Assembly (NCBI GenBank): GCA_036244855.1
Contig: BQKZ01001402.1
Location: 22,023 to 86,022, forward strand
Source: Temnopleurus reevesii
Taxonomy: Eukaryota; Echinodermata; Echinoidea; Temnopleuroida; Temnopleuridae
Direction: 5' to 3'
Length of the DNA: 64,000 bases
Both the position numbers and the translations under genes were made by a program. Below the pieces are notes generated by a model. It saw only the letters and a program-made list of their open reading frames with translations. It searched no databases and was not told the origin of the DNA. Below, in pieces: positions 37,340 to 49,700 of this stretch. Positions within the stretch are counted from its first letter, which is position 1. Each line of letters opens with the position of its first letter.

Positions 37340-38330
37340 CCAGTGATATATTGGTGTATGTTTTCTGCTTTTAGCTGTCACCACTTCTGTTTTCTTTGTA
37401 TGATATAAGCTTAGCCGGAATCCTATACTTGGAATTGTGTAAACATTATGCCTATTAGGGGTTTTGTGCACAGTTTTGGACGGATTAATCATAAATGTTC
37501 AGGTAAATCTACATATTAAGCTTCTAAATATGTTCTTTGAAGTGGTGTAAACACAAAACAACACATTTTTTAGATTGTTTGATAAATCTTGTTTCATTAA
37601 AATGTTTAATTTCTACGATGATTATTGAGAATTAATCTTATCCCTGTGAAAAATATGACAGATTGTTGTACAATGTATGCGGGCTGCTTTTAGCTGTCAC
37701 CACTTCTGTTTTCTTTGTATGATATAAGATTAGCAGGAATCCTATACTTAGAATTGTGTAAACATTTAGCCTAGCAGGGGTTTTGTTCACTGTTAAGGAC
37801 GGATTAATCAGTAATGTTCAGATAGATCTGCAGGTTAAAGATCTAAAATCTGTTCTTTGGAGTGGTTTAAACATAAAGCAACACATTTGGATTATTGTCT
37901 TATGAAGCTTATTTTATTAAAATATTGTTAGATAAGTCAGTTTTATGGTGAATATTAAGGATTAAATTTTGTCCCCATCCAAAATATGACAGAATGTTGT
38001 ATGTAACAGATCGATATATGCAGCCTGCTTTTAATAGCTGTCACCACTTCTGTTTTCTTTGTATGATATAAGCTTAGCTGGAATCCTATACTTGGAATTG
38101 TGTAAACATTAAGCCTCACAGGGGTTTTGTGCACTGTTTAGGTGGGATTTATCAGTAATGTTCAGGTAAATCTACAGATTAAAGCTTTTTATCTGTTCTT
38201 CGAAGTGGTGTAAAGCAACACATTTGGATAATTGTTTTATGAAGTTCATTTCATTAGAATGATCTTAGAAAAGTCAGTTCTATGATGACTATTATGTATT
38301 AAATGTTATCCTTGTCCGAAGTTGTCACCA
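37340..38330. repeat. Tandem repeat, about 320-345-bp unit, three copies
   Basis: Units share TTTTAGCTGTCACCACTTCTG, TTTTCTTTGTATGATATAAG, GGAATCCTATACTTGGAATTG, AGGGGTTTTGT and GGATTAATCA, at about 37366, 37685 and 38030. Confidence 0.92.
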
Positions 38331-39000
38331 CTACTATTTTTTTGTACTGTTTATTCACTGAATGGGTCACCTGAACAACATTTCTTTGCAAAATATGAAA
38401 TAAGGAAATCCCTTTTGTATGCAAAGCCATTTATATACCTTCCAACCATTAGGACTTTGAGGAAAGAATGCCAATTTTTTACAATTATTTTAGTAGAGTT
38501 TCAAGGCCATTTCAAAAGGTTTTCCTATTTTTCTTGATAATTCTACTATACAGAATTCTATGGGAAGCATGATTTCTTTCCTCTTTTCAATGAATCATTC
38601 CACTAATATGGATTGAGGGGTTGGCATATAATTTTATTGTGTATATAAAATTGAACTTGTGTTTTTGTCCAATTTCTTTGTCCCTTCTGGTCACCGTGCA
38701 TTCTCACATGAGAGGGTGGAGAAGGGGAGTCAGTCGTCTGCCTGAACCTGGTTTTGAAATTGTGAATCACATTTGTGAATTAGCGATGCAGCGTAGATGT
38801 CAACACATAATTATTTGCCCGCCTTCTATGTCCATGTTTGTTTATAAGCTTTGGCAGTAGGCCATATATCACCAGTGTGCTTTAGTAAGTCACGTAAGCA
38901 TATGCTTGGAGCTATATATTTAGAATGCATGGGGTCACAACTTCCATTACATGACATCACATCAAAATATCACAGTATATGCTAATGAATATTCAACATG
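38330..39000. other. Non-coding stretch with an isolated inverted-repeat-element end
   Basis: TTGTCCAATTTCTTTGTCCC with TTCTGGTCACCGTGCA (38663-38705) matches the right end of the elements at 9150 and 25053. The rest is not recognised. Confidence 0.5.
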
Positions 39001-40760
39001 ACATTTTTTCATATATTGATATAGTACTTTGCTATCTACTGTAGATAGCTTTATTCCTAGGTAACCATTATTTTGCAGGGCTTTTATTTCCATGGCTCTA
39101 GCTATGCTTCAATATTCTTCTTTGAAAGAAGATGAATAGCATGTACACCATTTTTTTTTGATGGACACCACTGGCGGTATGAAGTAATTACTACGAAATG
39201 CCCAGAGAATACATCTCTTTATTTAATATACTAAAGGAAAAATACCAGAAGGCCACAATAGCATGGTTTGACTATATATATGGATAAACATTAAACTCTG
39301 CAAGATTTATTTACCGTTCATCAAATAGTACTTTACTATCTACTGGAGATAGTTCATAATCTTTTTGGCTAACATGTTTCCATGGAATTTATTCCTAACA
39401 TTACGCTTCAATTACTAATTTTAACAATTTATAGCTTCAGATTTTGTGAAGAATTTTTATTTGAAGCACAGCTCTTCCCATGGTAAATATAAAGGTATTT
39501 TGTGTTAAAAATTATCACACCAAGTCGCACTGAGAGTATGACTTCTTTTTTTTATTTACTGAAAGACAATTATCAGAAAATGTGACATTGGCTTGATTTG
39601 ATTGCATGGGAATAAATGGAAAACCGTTTTAAATGGTAGTGAGTAAAGGAATATGCCATCAGTAAGCAATTCTATGCTAGCCTGTTGACTTTTCACCAAT
39701 AGTACTTTAATATCTACTGTAGATAATACCATTTGAATTTTGGGCTTTATATCCAACATCTTTGCTTTTTTTGTTAGGATAGCTATCATGCTTTGATAGT
39801 ACATTCTGTAATGAGAGGTAACAATGTTAATGATGAACGGCTTTTATATAGCGCTTATCAACTCTTTATGAAGAATTCTCTAAGCGCTCTACAATTGCAG
39901 CATTATTACCCTGGCATTAGCCTGGCAGCCACTTCATTAGCGCACTTGGCGTTTTAAGGAATAAATATCCCTACCAGGTACCCATTCACCTCACCTGGGT
40001 TGAGTTCACCACAATGTGGATGAATTTCTTGCTGAAGGAAATGAACGCCATGGGTGGGATTCAAACCTACGACCCTTTAGTTGAAAGGCGAGAGCCATGA
40101 CCACTACACCACGGCGCCTCCACGTTAAGGTTTGAGGCTTTGGTTTTGGTGAATATACATGTACATGAACAACTTCTTACATTGCGTTTGGAAGTGGCAC
40201 GTTAACACTTTCAATGTTTCAATTGCATGTACATTTGCATTTCCAATTATAATCTTCAGAATATACTGTGGTTATATGGTAATTCTTTATGATTTTTCAG
40301 TCTTTTGGAGCTGTACTCACTTTCTGTTTCTTGAAAAAATCTTCATTAGTAAGGTCTGGAGATCATACTTTTTTCATTGATTGTACCTGCGAATTCAACA
40401 CCTTGTGAAAATGTTGATTGACTGACAAACCACGAAAAATTAACACCGCGAAAATATCTCGTTCTATAGTTCTTCAATATCCATGGTAGATAATTAATTA
40501 CTTGTATTGCTAACATGTTTAAGATATTTATCTTCCTGGAAAGCTCCTCAAAAATTATATAATGCTTCAATTGTTCATTTACCAAAAGCTTAGAGCTTTA
40601 GTATTTGTTACGAGTTTTGTGAAGGACAACACTTTCCATGGTAACGCATCTGCCTTGGACCAAAACAAGATAATCAAAGAAGACACTTTACATCTCCTTT
40701 TTTTATAATTTACTGAAAGACTTGACAGCAGAGGCCACAATAGCATGCATAATTTAGAGT
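39000..40760. repeat. Degenerate tandem repeat, about 310-360-bp unit, interrupted by a SINE
   Basis: Units share ATAGTACTTTNCTATCTACTGTAGATAG, CTAACATGTTTCCATGG, ATGCTTCAAT and ATTTACTGAAAGAC with CCACAATAGCATG. Copies begin near 39020, 39325, 39700 and 40455. A SINE occupies 39826-40122 in the third. Confidence 0.75.
39826..40122 (-). mobile_element. tRNA-derived SINE, best-preserved copy
   Basis: From CTTTTATATAGCGCTTATCA through TACCCATTCACCTCACCTGG and CACAATGTGGATGAATTTCT to GGGATTCAAACCTACGACCC and ACCACTACACCACGGCGCC. On the minus strand the head reads GGCGCCGTGGTGTAGTGGT (A-box region) and GGTTTGAATCC (B box), clearly tRNA-related. Confidence 0.93.
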
Positions 40761-41100
40761 TCCCGGCAGGAGCGCATCGCAGAGCAACAGGTAGACAAAG
40801 CACTGTAGCGTGTCGTTGAGAAGGCGAAAGGAGAGTAATTTGCATGATGATTCGTGCGTGGTGCAATTAATTTCTGCAGCTTCTTTTAATCGTCATGGTT
40901 ACTCTGTGGAGTGATGAAGCCCATTTGTTAATAATGCCTGTTGACTGATTCCATCAACGAGTGTATTCTGACATTTCAAAACAGCCGGAATCGCAGCTCG
41001 ACTTTCAAACTGCTGCATTTTTTCATGCATGTAATGGATATCCATCAGTATAAAGTGTACATCATTTAATGGATGGTTTGTCTCTGAGTGAAGGTAGGGT
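40760..41100. other. Non-coding stretch, nothing recognised
   Basis: No repeat copy or exon signal. Confidence 0.5.
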
Positions 41101-41700
41101 TTTTTGTCGTTGCTAATTGTGGTGATTTTCATCTTTTTGGATGATTGTGAGGCTGGGTTAAGCGGTTACAGTTATACAGACATCGACAGCATAATAACTA
41201 CAAAGAAACAACGGGTTTAGCACTACTTACTGCAGTTAGAGTTATATGGATATTGATGGCATAATGACAATCAGGAAACGGTGTTGGTTTTTGCCATAAT
41301 TGTGGTGATTTTCATCTTTTTGGATTATTATGGGGTGGGTTTCGCGGTTACAGTTATACAGATATCGATAGCATATTTACGGGAAAGAAACAATGTTGGT
41401 TTTTGCAATTGCTAATTGTGGTGATTTTCATCTTTTTGATGATTATGGGGTTGGATTTAGCGGTTACAGCTATACAGAGATTGGTAGCGTAATGACAAGA
41501 AAGAAATAAGGTTGTTTTTGCTGTTGCTAATTGTGGTGATTTTCATCTTTTTGATGATTTTGGGGTTAGATTTAGCGGTTACAGCTATACAGAGATTGGT
41601 AGCGTAATGACAAGAAAGAAATAATGGTGGTTTTTGTCATTGCTAATTGTGATGATTTTCATCTTTTTGAATGATTATGGGGGTGCGTTTTGCATTTTCT
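41100..41700. repeat. Tandem repeat, about 110-180-bp unit, five copies
   Basis: Units share GCTAATTGTGGTGATTTTCA, TCTTTTTGGATGATTATGGGG, TTTAGCGGTTACAG and GACAAGAAAGAAA, near 41110, 41298, 41408, 41525 and 41640. Confidence 0.88.
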
Positions 41701-42180
41701 GCTGTTACAGATATTGCTAGCATTTTAACAATCAAACAATGTCGGTGTTTGGATGTTGCGTGTGTACCTGTATGTAGCGATTTCCATCATAAACACTGCA
41801 CTAGCATCAAATAATGTTTGACTATAGATGCTGTGTGAATGTGTCGAGGGAGGCTCAATATTACAAAAGGTTAGCACAAAAGATGTTTGATTTCAGATGC
41901 TGTATGTATATAATGTGTGAGAGGTTGTTGTTGTTTATATTCCCCTGACAAATGAGACAGGTGTCTCTGAAAATTAGGGACCATTTTGAATTATTAAATT
42001 GGCTATACAAATGAACTACACCATTCTTTTGAGTTGATTTTTGTGTGATTAATGTGCACAGTTTGATGAGCGCTTTTTATATAGGGGCACATTCTAAGAC
42101 ATTCTGTCAAATTAGTCTTAAATGTAATGTAATTTGCGTTTACCCTTTTTGGGAGTTTAAATATTGTATAATGTTTTGTT
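41700..42180. other. Non-coding stretch
   Basis: A weak doublet (TGTTTGACTATAGATGCTGTGTG, TGTTTGATTTCAGATGCTGTATG) is at 41814-41910. Nothing else is recognised. Confidence 0.5.
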
Positions 42181-42182
42181 TT

Positions 42183-42317
42183 TAAGCCCCGGTCACATAG
42201 GTCCCCGGAAGCAACACGATTCTCTCCGACTCGTCGTTCTGAGGCAGTTAACTGTGAATTAAGAAAGAGTCGGGGTGAATCGTGTTGCTTCCGGGGTCCT
42301 ATGTGACCGGGGCTTTA
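42183..42317. mobile_element. Palindromic MITE (AAAGCCCC family), copy 2
   Basis: AAGCCCCGGTCACATAGG with CCCCGGAAGCAACACGATTC is mirrored by GAATCGTGTTGCTTCCGGGG with CCTATGTGACCGGGGCTT. The middle differs from copy 1 mainly by inversion: CTTTGTTAATTCACAG there, CTGTGAATTAAGAAAG here. Confidence 0.94.
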
Positions 42318-42419
42318 GTGTCATCTGAAATTTTTACTTGCATCAGCACGTACCAGTTTGTACCAAGAATAGCTTTATTTCATCCAGCTACCAGCAGCTA
42401 AAGCAAAAGACATTTTTAA

Positions 42420-42560
42420 ATTTTATAAGCATCGTGGCCTAATGTGGTTACAAAATTTGGCTGGCTCGAATCCCTGTCATGTTGCTAATTTTCCTCAGCT
42501 TGAAATTTATCCACATTTTGCTGTATTCAGCCCAGGTGAGATGCAGTACATGTAATGCCT
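42420..42560 (+). mobile_element. SINE remnant in plus orientation
   Basis: GCATCGTGGCCTAATGTGG then CTCGAATCCC (B-box-like) then TTGAAATTTATCCACATTTTG and CCCAGGTGAGATGCAGTACATG: the head and body of the family in the reverse order to most other copies. Confidence 0.65.
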
Positions 42561-42642
42561 TCAGCATCAATTACATTATTTTCATTACTGATATAGTATA
42601 ATATTAACAATGTGTCTCTATTGTTTTTTATCTCATCTGCAG

Positions 42643-43676
42643 GCTTGAAAGAAGAACTTCCAGCATCCCTTGCACCACCTAGATAAAACCCACAATCCTC
42701 TCCATTTCCTGGAAGACTGATATCGCGAATTATAACGATAATGCTATGGTTTTCAACGACTGACTAGCCACTTGGAATCTGGAGCATCAGGTCAGCTTCC
42801 ACGACAGATTGTCCACAATGACTGCCAATTTGCTGTAACTAATTGCAGATAACCAGTAGATTAGGGTAAAATGTGTAGCAATGTGAGCAAATAGCCAATG
42901 AATGGATTTTTGGACGACGTAAAGAAGTTTGCAAATTTTTTTAACCATCTCTTGGAAAACCGGAGACCGGAAATTGAATAAAATTTTCCGAGATTTACCT
43001 CGCTTGGAATTATTGAAGGAATGTAGAGCAGCTAATAGGAAACTTACATTGGATTATCATCATCAAGTTATGTTCTAAATTGTGGAGAAAGAAGGAACGC
43101 CTTTATATGTTAACACATCTATTGCCTAATAGTCGTTTTCTACGTAAGATGTGCATGGGTGCTACTGAGATTTGGAACCAAGGAGTTAACATGGCAAAGC
43201 TCTAGTCCAATCAAATTTAATCGTGCCGCATCTTGGCGCATATAACTACATCTGGATTAACGTTGCAAAATAAGCGATCAAGCTGAAAAGAAAATGACAA
43301 AAATGTGACATTCAGGATACAGGAAGATGCATTGCTGAGAGCTATTGCGTTATGTGCAATGAATGGAGGAAAATTACTTTTGCGTTAGATCGGAAAGTTT
43401 GAGAGAAGATTAACTTTGAGTGTGGATACCTCGCAAGTGTTATTAGGAGCACAGCTTAATCACTCACCAGCAAAACGTGTCCATTGCACAAGAAATAAGT
43501 GACTTTATTACAGAGCTGCACGTCCAAAACATTGTGGATTCATCGATGAGGGCAACTTTGCCCGCCTGACCGCCGAATCGCCTCCGGACGTGGATTTCTA
43601 CGGGTTTTCTCGAACCCCGCCATTCATGAGGTTTATCGACTGACCGGGACTGCTGCACAAAGTGACCCCTGCCCCA
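42643..43676 (+). other. Possible 5' untranslated part of the first coding exon of the NWD1-like gene
   Basis: A good 3' splice site (a pyrimidine-rich tract ending in CTGCAG at 42642) opens a roughly 1-kb stretch that runs into the start codon without recognisable repeats, unlike the repeat-rich DNA on both sides. An in-frame stop at 43641-43643 lies just before the ATG and no plausible acceptor lies between, so coding is unlikely to begin further upstream in this exon. Whether transcription starts inside this stretch or further upstream is not visible. No TATA box was recognised. Confidence 0.35.
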
Positions 43677-43788
43677 ATGACGCTCTCAAAGGCGAAAGAG
43701 ATGGACAACATCTTCACCGGTCGCCTGACCAACCTGCCGCCTATCACGTCCAAGGTGATCAAGATCATCCTCAGCTGCTGTAAATCAG
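43677..43788 (+). CDS. NWD1-like: NWD1-like coding exon 1
   Basis: Encodes residues 1-37 plus one base, ending at donor GTGAGA. It contains TGRLTNLPP and then VIKIILSCC, which looks like the first beta strand of the N-terminal domain. The ATG at 43677 is the first after an in-frame stop at 43641 but has a weak context (C at -3). A second in-frame ATG at 43701 (residue 9) has G at both -3 and +4 and may be the real start. The open frame and phase match exon 2. Confidence 0.75.
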
Positions 43789-46700
43789 GTGAGAGAGGGC
43801 GCTCTAATTTTATTAAGCGGACCTCGCGCTGAAATCTCTGTGTAGAGTCCTGGGCGGTGTTTCACCAAGATACGAAAGACTTTACGCACGACTTTATGTT
43901 CGACTGGTATCCCTTCTTGTGCGCAATGGTTCACATTATCAAGCGCATTCCGCGCAAGAACTGATACCAGTCGAACTTAAAGTCATGCGAAAAGTTTAAG
44001 AACGACTTGGTGAAACACCTCCCTGGTCTAGTTGTTGCATCTTTAGAATGGGGCACTATGGGGGTGTTTTTAGATATTTGCAATTAATCACAATTTTCAG
44101 TTGATCTGAACGAGCCAATCAAGGTCATTGTTTCATGTGCACCTAGTCAGGAGTGCACAGAACATGCAAGTGATTTGCAGCTGATTTGCGATCAATTGCA
44201 ACTTTGTAGCAACGCCACCTAAAGCAGAGACACCAATGTTTCAGAGAATGCAAGAGGATTTAAAGATGTATCTGAATTGCCAAATAGCTGACTCGGTACC
44301 AAGTCTTTACTCCGGAAAGAAAGTGTGACTTCTATTGCCATATGCTTTCTTTCATGATAATGTTTCAGCTGTTTGGTGATTCACGTCTTTTTTTCATCCT
44401 CTTCCATATTCTGGTTAGATTATGCCTCTGTAGAGTGAGGATTCAAATCCCACTCCTGACACTGAAATTTGCGAGCTTAGAAATTTATCCAACATTCTCC
44501 AACCGGGTGTGTGCGTAATTAAGTTGTTCATAGAGTTCTATACAAGCAAATGTTGATCCTCTCTCAGGAGCTCACCCAAACACATTAGGGCTGTCTTTGA
44601 ATTAAGGAAAGGGTCAACAGTCATTTGTAGAATCATGCGTACTCTATGAAGAACTTTATGAATCCCAACCTAGGAATAAAAATTTATCTGGAGTGGTTAG
44701 GTCTTCATTTGTGTTGGGCGTAAATACACAGGCTTTTTGAGGAGCTCTGCATAAGATATTTTGAGGTAATTGTTTTCCCATTGTTAATTAGAAATGCCTG
44801 ATTATTGAAATTGTGACTAGAAAATAAAACAATAACAAGGTTGCCAAAAGCATTATTTTCATTCATGCTATCTATTTATAACATAAATTCACAGCATGAT
44901 AAATATCATTCATAAAAATACTTGCAAGGAATTTAAGTTTTTAAAGTTGAGGAGAATTGAGCTTTTTAAATTTTTTAGGAGGTTGATTATTATGATTATT
45001 ATTTATTTACATCATAAAAAGTATAGCAAAAACAGTTGAATTAAAGACACAAATAATTAATGAGAGCGCTGTAGTTTCATGAGCAGTTTTTACGCATCTA
45101 TCAATCAGGGGTAAAAACGCTCACGTTTTTTCACCCCAATAAAAAAGGGATTTTGCATTAACTGAGGGATGAGGGAAGATTCAAGATATTCATTAATTAA
45201 AGAGGGAAGATTATTATGATTATAATGTTTGTTTATTTCTACTTTACAAAAAGTATTGCAAAAGCAGTTGAATTTAAGGCATGAATAGTGAATGAAAGCG
45301 CTGTACATGTAGTTTCACAAGCAGTTTTTACTCATCTGTCAATCAGGTAAAATCCTCACGTTTTTCCCTAAATAAAAGGGATTTTGCATTAAGTGCTAAC
45401 TGAAGGGTGAGGGAAGATTGAAGATTATTCAATAATTAAAATAGGGAAGATTATTATGATTATCATGTTTGTTATTTCTCATCATAAAAAGTATTGCAAA
45501 AGCAGTTGAATTTAAGACATGAATAATTAATGAAAGCGCTGTAGTTTCACAAGCAGTTTTTACTCATCTGTCAATCAGGTAAAATCCTCACGTTTTTCCC
45601 TAAATAAAAGGGATTTTGCATTAAGTGCTAACTGAGGGGTGAGGGAAGATTAAATAGAAGAGAAGGGACCACTCAATCACAGACCACTCACAGCCTTAAA
45701 ACGTCTTGTCAGCTGCAAATGCCATGTTTAGATTCGGAAGGGGATGATGAGAGAGGGAAAGGGAGGAAGGGAGGGCGAACTCAGAAGTCGGTGAATAGCT
45801 GGAGGCTGGCATCTTAAAGGTGGCAAAGACAGAGATGCGAACCGTTTCAGAATAAGCATGACGTATATTTTCATATAAATCTAAGGGGATGTTGTTAAAA
45901 ATCAACTGCTACTTCGCAAATTTTAATGCGCATTTTCATTCGCGCATGGTATGCGCATTTAACAAGACATGCATGAAACAATTATTTTGATCAACTGCAT
46001 CGTTCCGATCAACTGCACCTTGCGATCAATTTCAACTTTTGAACAACACCTCCTAAGGCTTTCATTGCAAATGAATGGCTGAGAATACGGTTACAGTTGT
46101 CATCATGTTTCTTTCACTTTTTTTCAGCTGTTGCACAAGTCACATATTAATTTTGACCTCATTAATATTCCGGAACAGTTGGCATCTCTGCAAATACATT
46201 GAAGTTGGCCTAAATTGAGTTCCGTAAAGGAAGCTTATTTTACCTCGGGACCTGATTACCTTATATACAGAGATGCAAACCTTTCAGACTATGTGTGAGG
46301 AAATAAATTATAATATAAATCAATATATTGAAAATCTGAAATAAATTAAAATGAAGCACTGATAGGTATCCACCTTTCTCTCATGAAAAATGATTGGTTC
46401 AGCTGTTTGGCGATTCAAATTTTCATATGGATTCTCATGAAAGTTCTGGAAGGTTGGCATCTCTGTTCAATAATATAACATGGTTTCACAGCTTCAAAGA
46501 AACTTTACATTTTACTTTTTTAATGCTAAATTTGACCCTATTTTTTCTCCTTTTTTAGATGGGATAATTCCTTCCTAGAAAATTAAACACGTGTTTTGTT
46601 CAAAAATTTGCTTTTATTCACTAATAATGATAATAGTTGCAATTTAGATAACACACTTATCCACTCTGCGGAGTACTCAATGTGCCTTGCATTATTTGCA

Positions 46701-49700
46701 TTATTGATAGGCCTGATATATTATATACATGTACATGTACAAGAAATGTCACAGGTTTTTAACCCAAATTTCTTTCATATTTCCTGTACAGATACCATAC
46801 AAGAAAAGTTTTGATCCAATTTTTTCATGTTTCCTTTACAGATACCATACAGGAAAAGTTTTGATCCAATTTTTTTTCATGTTTCTTTTACAGACACCAT
46901 ACAGGAGAGATTTGTTCTGCTCCGTGATGCGGTCCCAGAACTGCAGAGGTTCTGCCAGCAATATGGCCTAGATTTTCAGGTGAGACAAAAGAATATTTTT
47001 ATTTTATTCAGACTTATTCAAGCATTTTTCACATGGGGGGGGGCCTTCAAGGGGGTTTCAAAGAATTTATTAATGTATATTTACCAGCCCGGCAAGCTAT
47101 AAGCAATAAAGTTTTTAAACTCTGCATTTGCTTGAGGAGCAACAAAAAAGGGGGGAAAATGAAGGAAAGGATGAGGGGTCTCCATGTGTACCCCAAGAAT
47201 CCTAAGGGGGGGGGGGGGGGGGAGGTGCACGAAATTCAGCAAACTCTTGGTTTTTACAGGAAGGAGTCAAAGATTTGAAGACATCCAACATACATGTAGA
47301 AATGTATGGTCTCTTACCAATCCATGGCAATTTTAATGCATTTGAAAAATGTGCTCCTTGAGTGCAGAAATATGTAGCGGGATGGTTGGCTAATACTAAG
47401 GTATGAAAGTCCAGTGCAAGTTACATGTTCAATCAAGTGTCTTGCCTGCATATTTCTTGGCACATGGAGTGTATTGTAATTTTCATATATGCCCAATATA
47501 TTAAGTATATTGTGCACCTGAACCATATCCCTTGATTGGAACATAGGTTTGGGATACAACGGCTATCCGGTGGCCCATACAGCCATTGCAGTTTTCCTTG
47601 ACAAATAAGAATGGAATATGATAGTAGGAAACATTTCTATGGGAGTGTTGCTACAAATTTGTAATTGATCACCAGTCAAAAGTAAATCAATTGCAAATTG
47701 AAACCCGCATTTTAATTTGCGCACGGTCTTCGATTTTAACAATATATGCGTGAAACAATGATTTGGATCGGTGCTTAAATTTGGTGCTTACATGTACCAA
47801 TCAATTGCAACATTCAACAAATCCCAATTTTGTAGCAACACCCCCTATGAGACTCTGCCGCTGTGGGCTAATGTTGTTCTGGAGTAACCTTTTACAGGGA
47901 TGTGGCCGGGATTTGAGTATGGACCATGCATCCAATATAGATTTTTCTTGACAAACGAGACACGAGGATTGGATATGAAAAGTAGAACCACACTGCCAGA
48001 CGATGTAGATGCGGGTTGTAACCCAAAACGACAGTTAAATTGCCATGCAGTGAATGGCTGGGCACATAGTTATGCACTCCACCTGGTAAAAAATGCTTAA
48101 GATAATGGTGGCTGAATACAAGCGTTTCATGGCATTTTTGCATGATTCTGATAAAGTCAACCCTGCTATACAACAAAGTGTGCCTTTCCAGAGTGAAATG
48201 AATTTACTGTTTTAAAGATATTTCAAATAGTGAAAACATGAAATATTAGTTGACAGTTCTAATCATTAACATGTAGTATAAGATAATTGTTTAATGTTTT
48301 GTTTTTCTACAGTTTGATAATTTTTGTAAGCCATCTTTAAGTTGTCAATGTATTTTGTTGTTTTTCCTTTGTATAATTCTTGATACATTCCTTTCAATAG
48401 TCTATATTTGGTATGTTTTCCTATAATGTATCTTCCTTTCCACTGGTCAATATTTTTCGCTATGTTCCTTTCAGCTGGTTGATATGCACCAGGGCCCATC
48501 CAAAACATCAACAAATGACCATGAGATTCAAGAAATCATCAACCCTCACTAAAATATCTTAAGTGGTCAATATTTGTGATTTTTTTTTCATTTCCCTCTC
48601 AACTAGTCAATATTTATATAATATTGGATGGCAATGAATGGAATACCAGGGAATATTGCACGAGTTAGGGCAATATTGGCCCTATCGAGTGCAATATTCC
48701 CGCTATAAAAGCCATCCAATATAATTATTATTATCTTTACATTAGCTTTTGACTTACCGGTATTATTGAAGAAGTACCAGAAGGCTGATCACTACTTTGC
48801 ACATGTGTGAAATTGAAGCCGTACAACATGGCCTAATGTTGCACGGCTTAAAACTCTCATATAGATAATAATTTTTGTTATTTTGCTTTCAGCTGGTGGA
48901 TATGCACCAGGGCCCCTCAAACACATCGACCAATGATCATGAGATGGCCAGTCTCAGGATTCAAGAGATCATCAACTCTCATCAGCTCTCTCTTGGACCA
49001 TTCTTTGTGGTGAGTTCAAAAAATTAATCCACCATTTTATAATAATATAGCAATATTGAATGGCCTCAGGGCGACACAACAAATATTGCCCGAATCGCAG
49101 ATGAGGGTGATATTTGTCGGCCCTGAGGCATTTCAATATTGCTATTATCAACCAAATCAGACATCTAGAGCCGAATCAGAAACATTTTAGAACATTTGAA
49201 ATATCTCTCGCATTTCAATTAACACGGAAATTATTTTATAACATTGAAATAAAGGCTCCGATACACCACCGAAAATGTTGAGTTGTCATCTAAATGCACT
49301 TTGCATGCGACTGTTACGTCATCAACACGCGTCTTCATCAAGATCGCGTAATTAGCGAGTACGTGCATTTAGTGGCGCAGTGATGATATATGCACTTGAT
49401 TTTTACTCGCAATTCACCCTAGACTTTTCTGAGCGGGAAATAATTGACCGGGCAATAATGCTTTCGATCCGAATCGGGCAATATGGTTTTAAAGTTGCCT
49501 TGCTCAGATGTCTGATGCGGTTAATAATAATAATCATAACATTTATATGGCACTTTATACTGACATACCGAAGCGCCTTGCTATTGGTGAACTAAACCCT
49601 TAACAGTCAAATTAAATCAAATCGATTGAAAAAAATTATTTTCTTCAAAATGGCAACATCAACTTATGAGAATTTTTGTTCATGTTACAATAGAATGTCT

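Larger units (their letters stand above)
43789..46893 (+). other. Intron 1 of the NWD1-like gene
   Basis: This 3.1-kb intron holds an inverted-repeat element at 43852-44023, two copies of the GGGGGTGTTG MITE (44060-44219 and 45885-46053), a plus-oriented SINE remnant (about 44415-44525), three tandem repeats (44990-45640), a SINE 5' fragment (46620-46715), and two decayed copies of the exon 2 acceptor at its 3' end. No other gene is seen. Confidence 0.8.
46980..48892 (+). other. Intron 2 of the NWD1-like gene
   Basis: Contains a poly-G run near 47206-47222, a GGGGGTGTTG-family MITE at 47641-47845, a relic copy of exon 3 at 48475-48552, and a palindromic element at about 48617-48730. The stretch 47230-47640 holds nothing recognisable. 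Confidence 0.75.

Noticed and set aside
40040..40122. tRNA gene on the minus strand
   Set aside because: Box A and box B-like sequences are present, but this is the head of a SINE with a long non-tRNA body and many copies.
46729..46971. 80-codon frame over exon 2
   Set aside because: Produced by the threefold acceptor repeat in the wrong frame.
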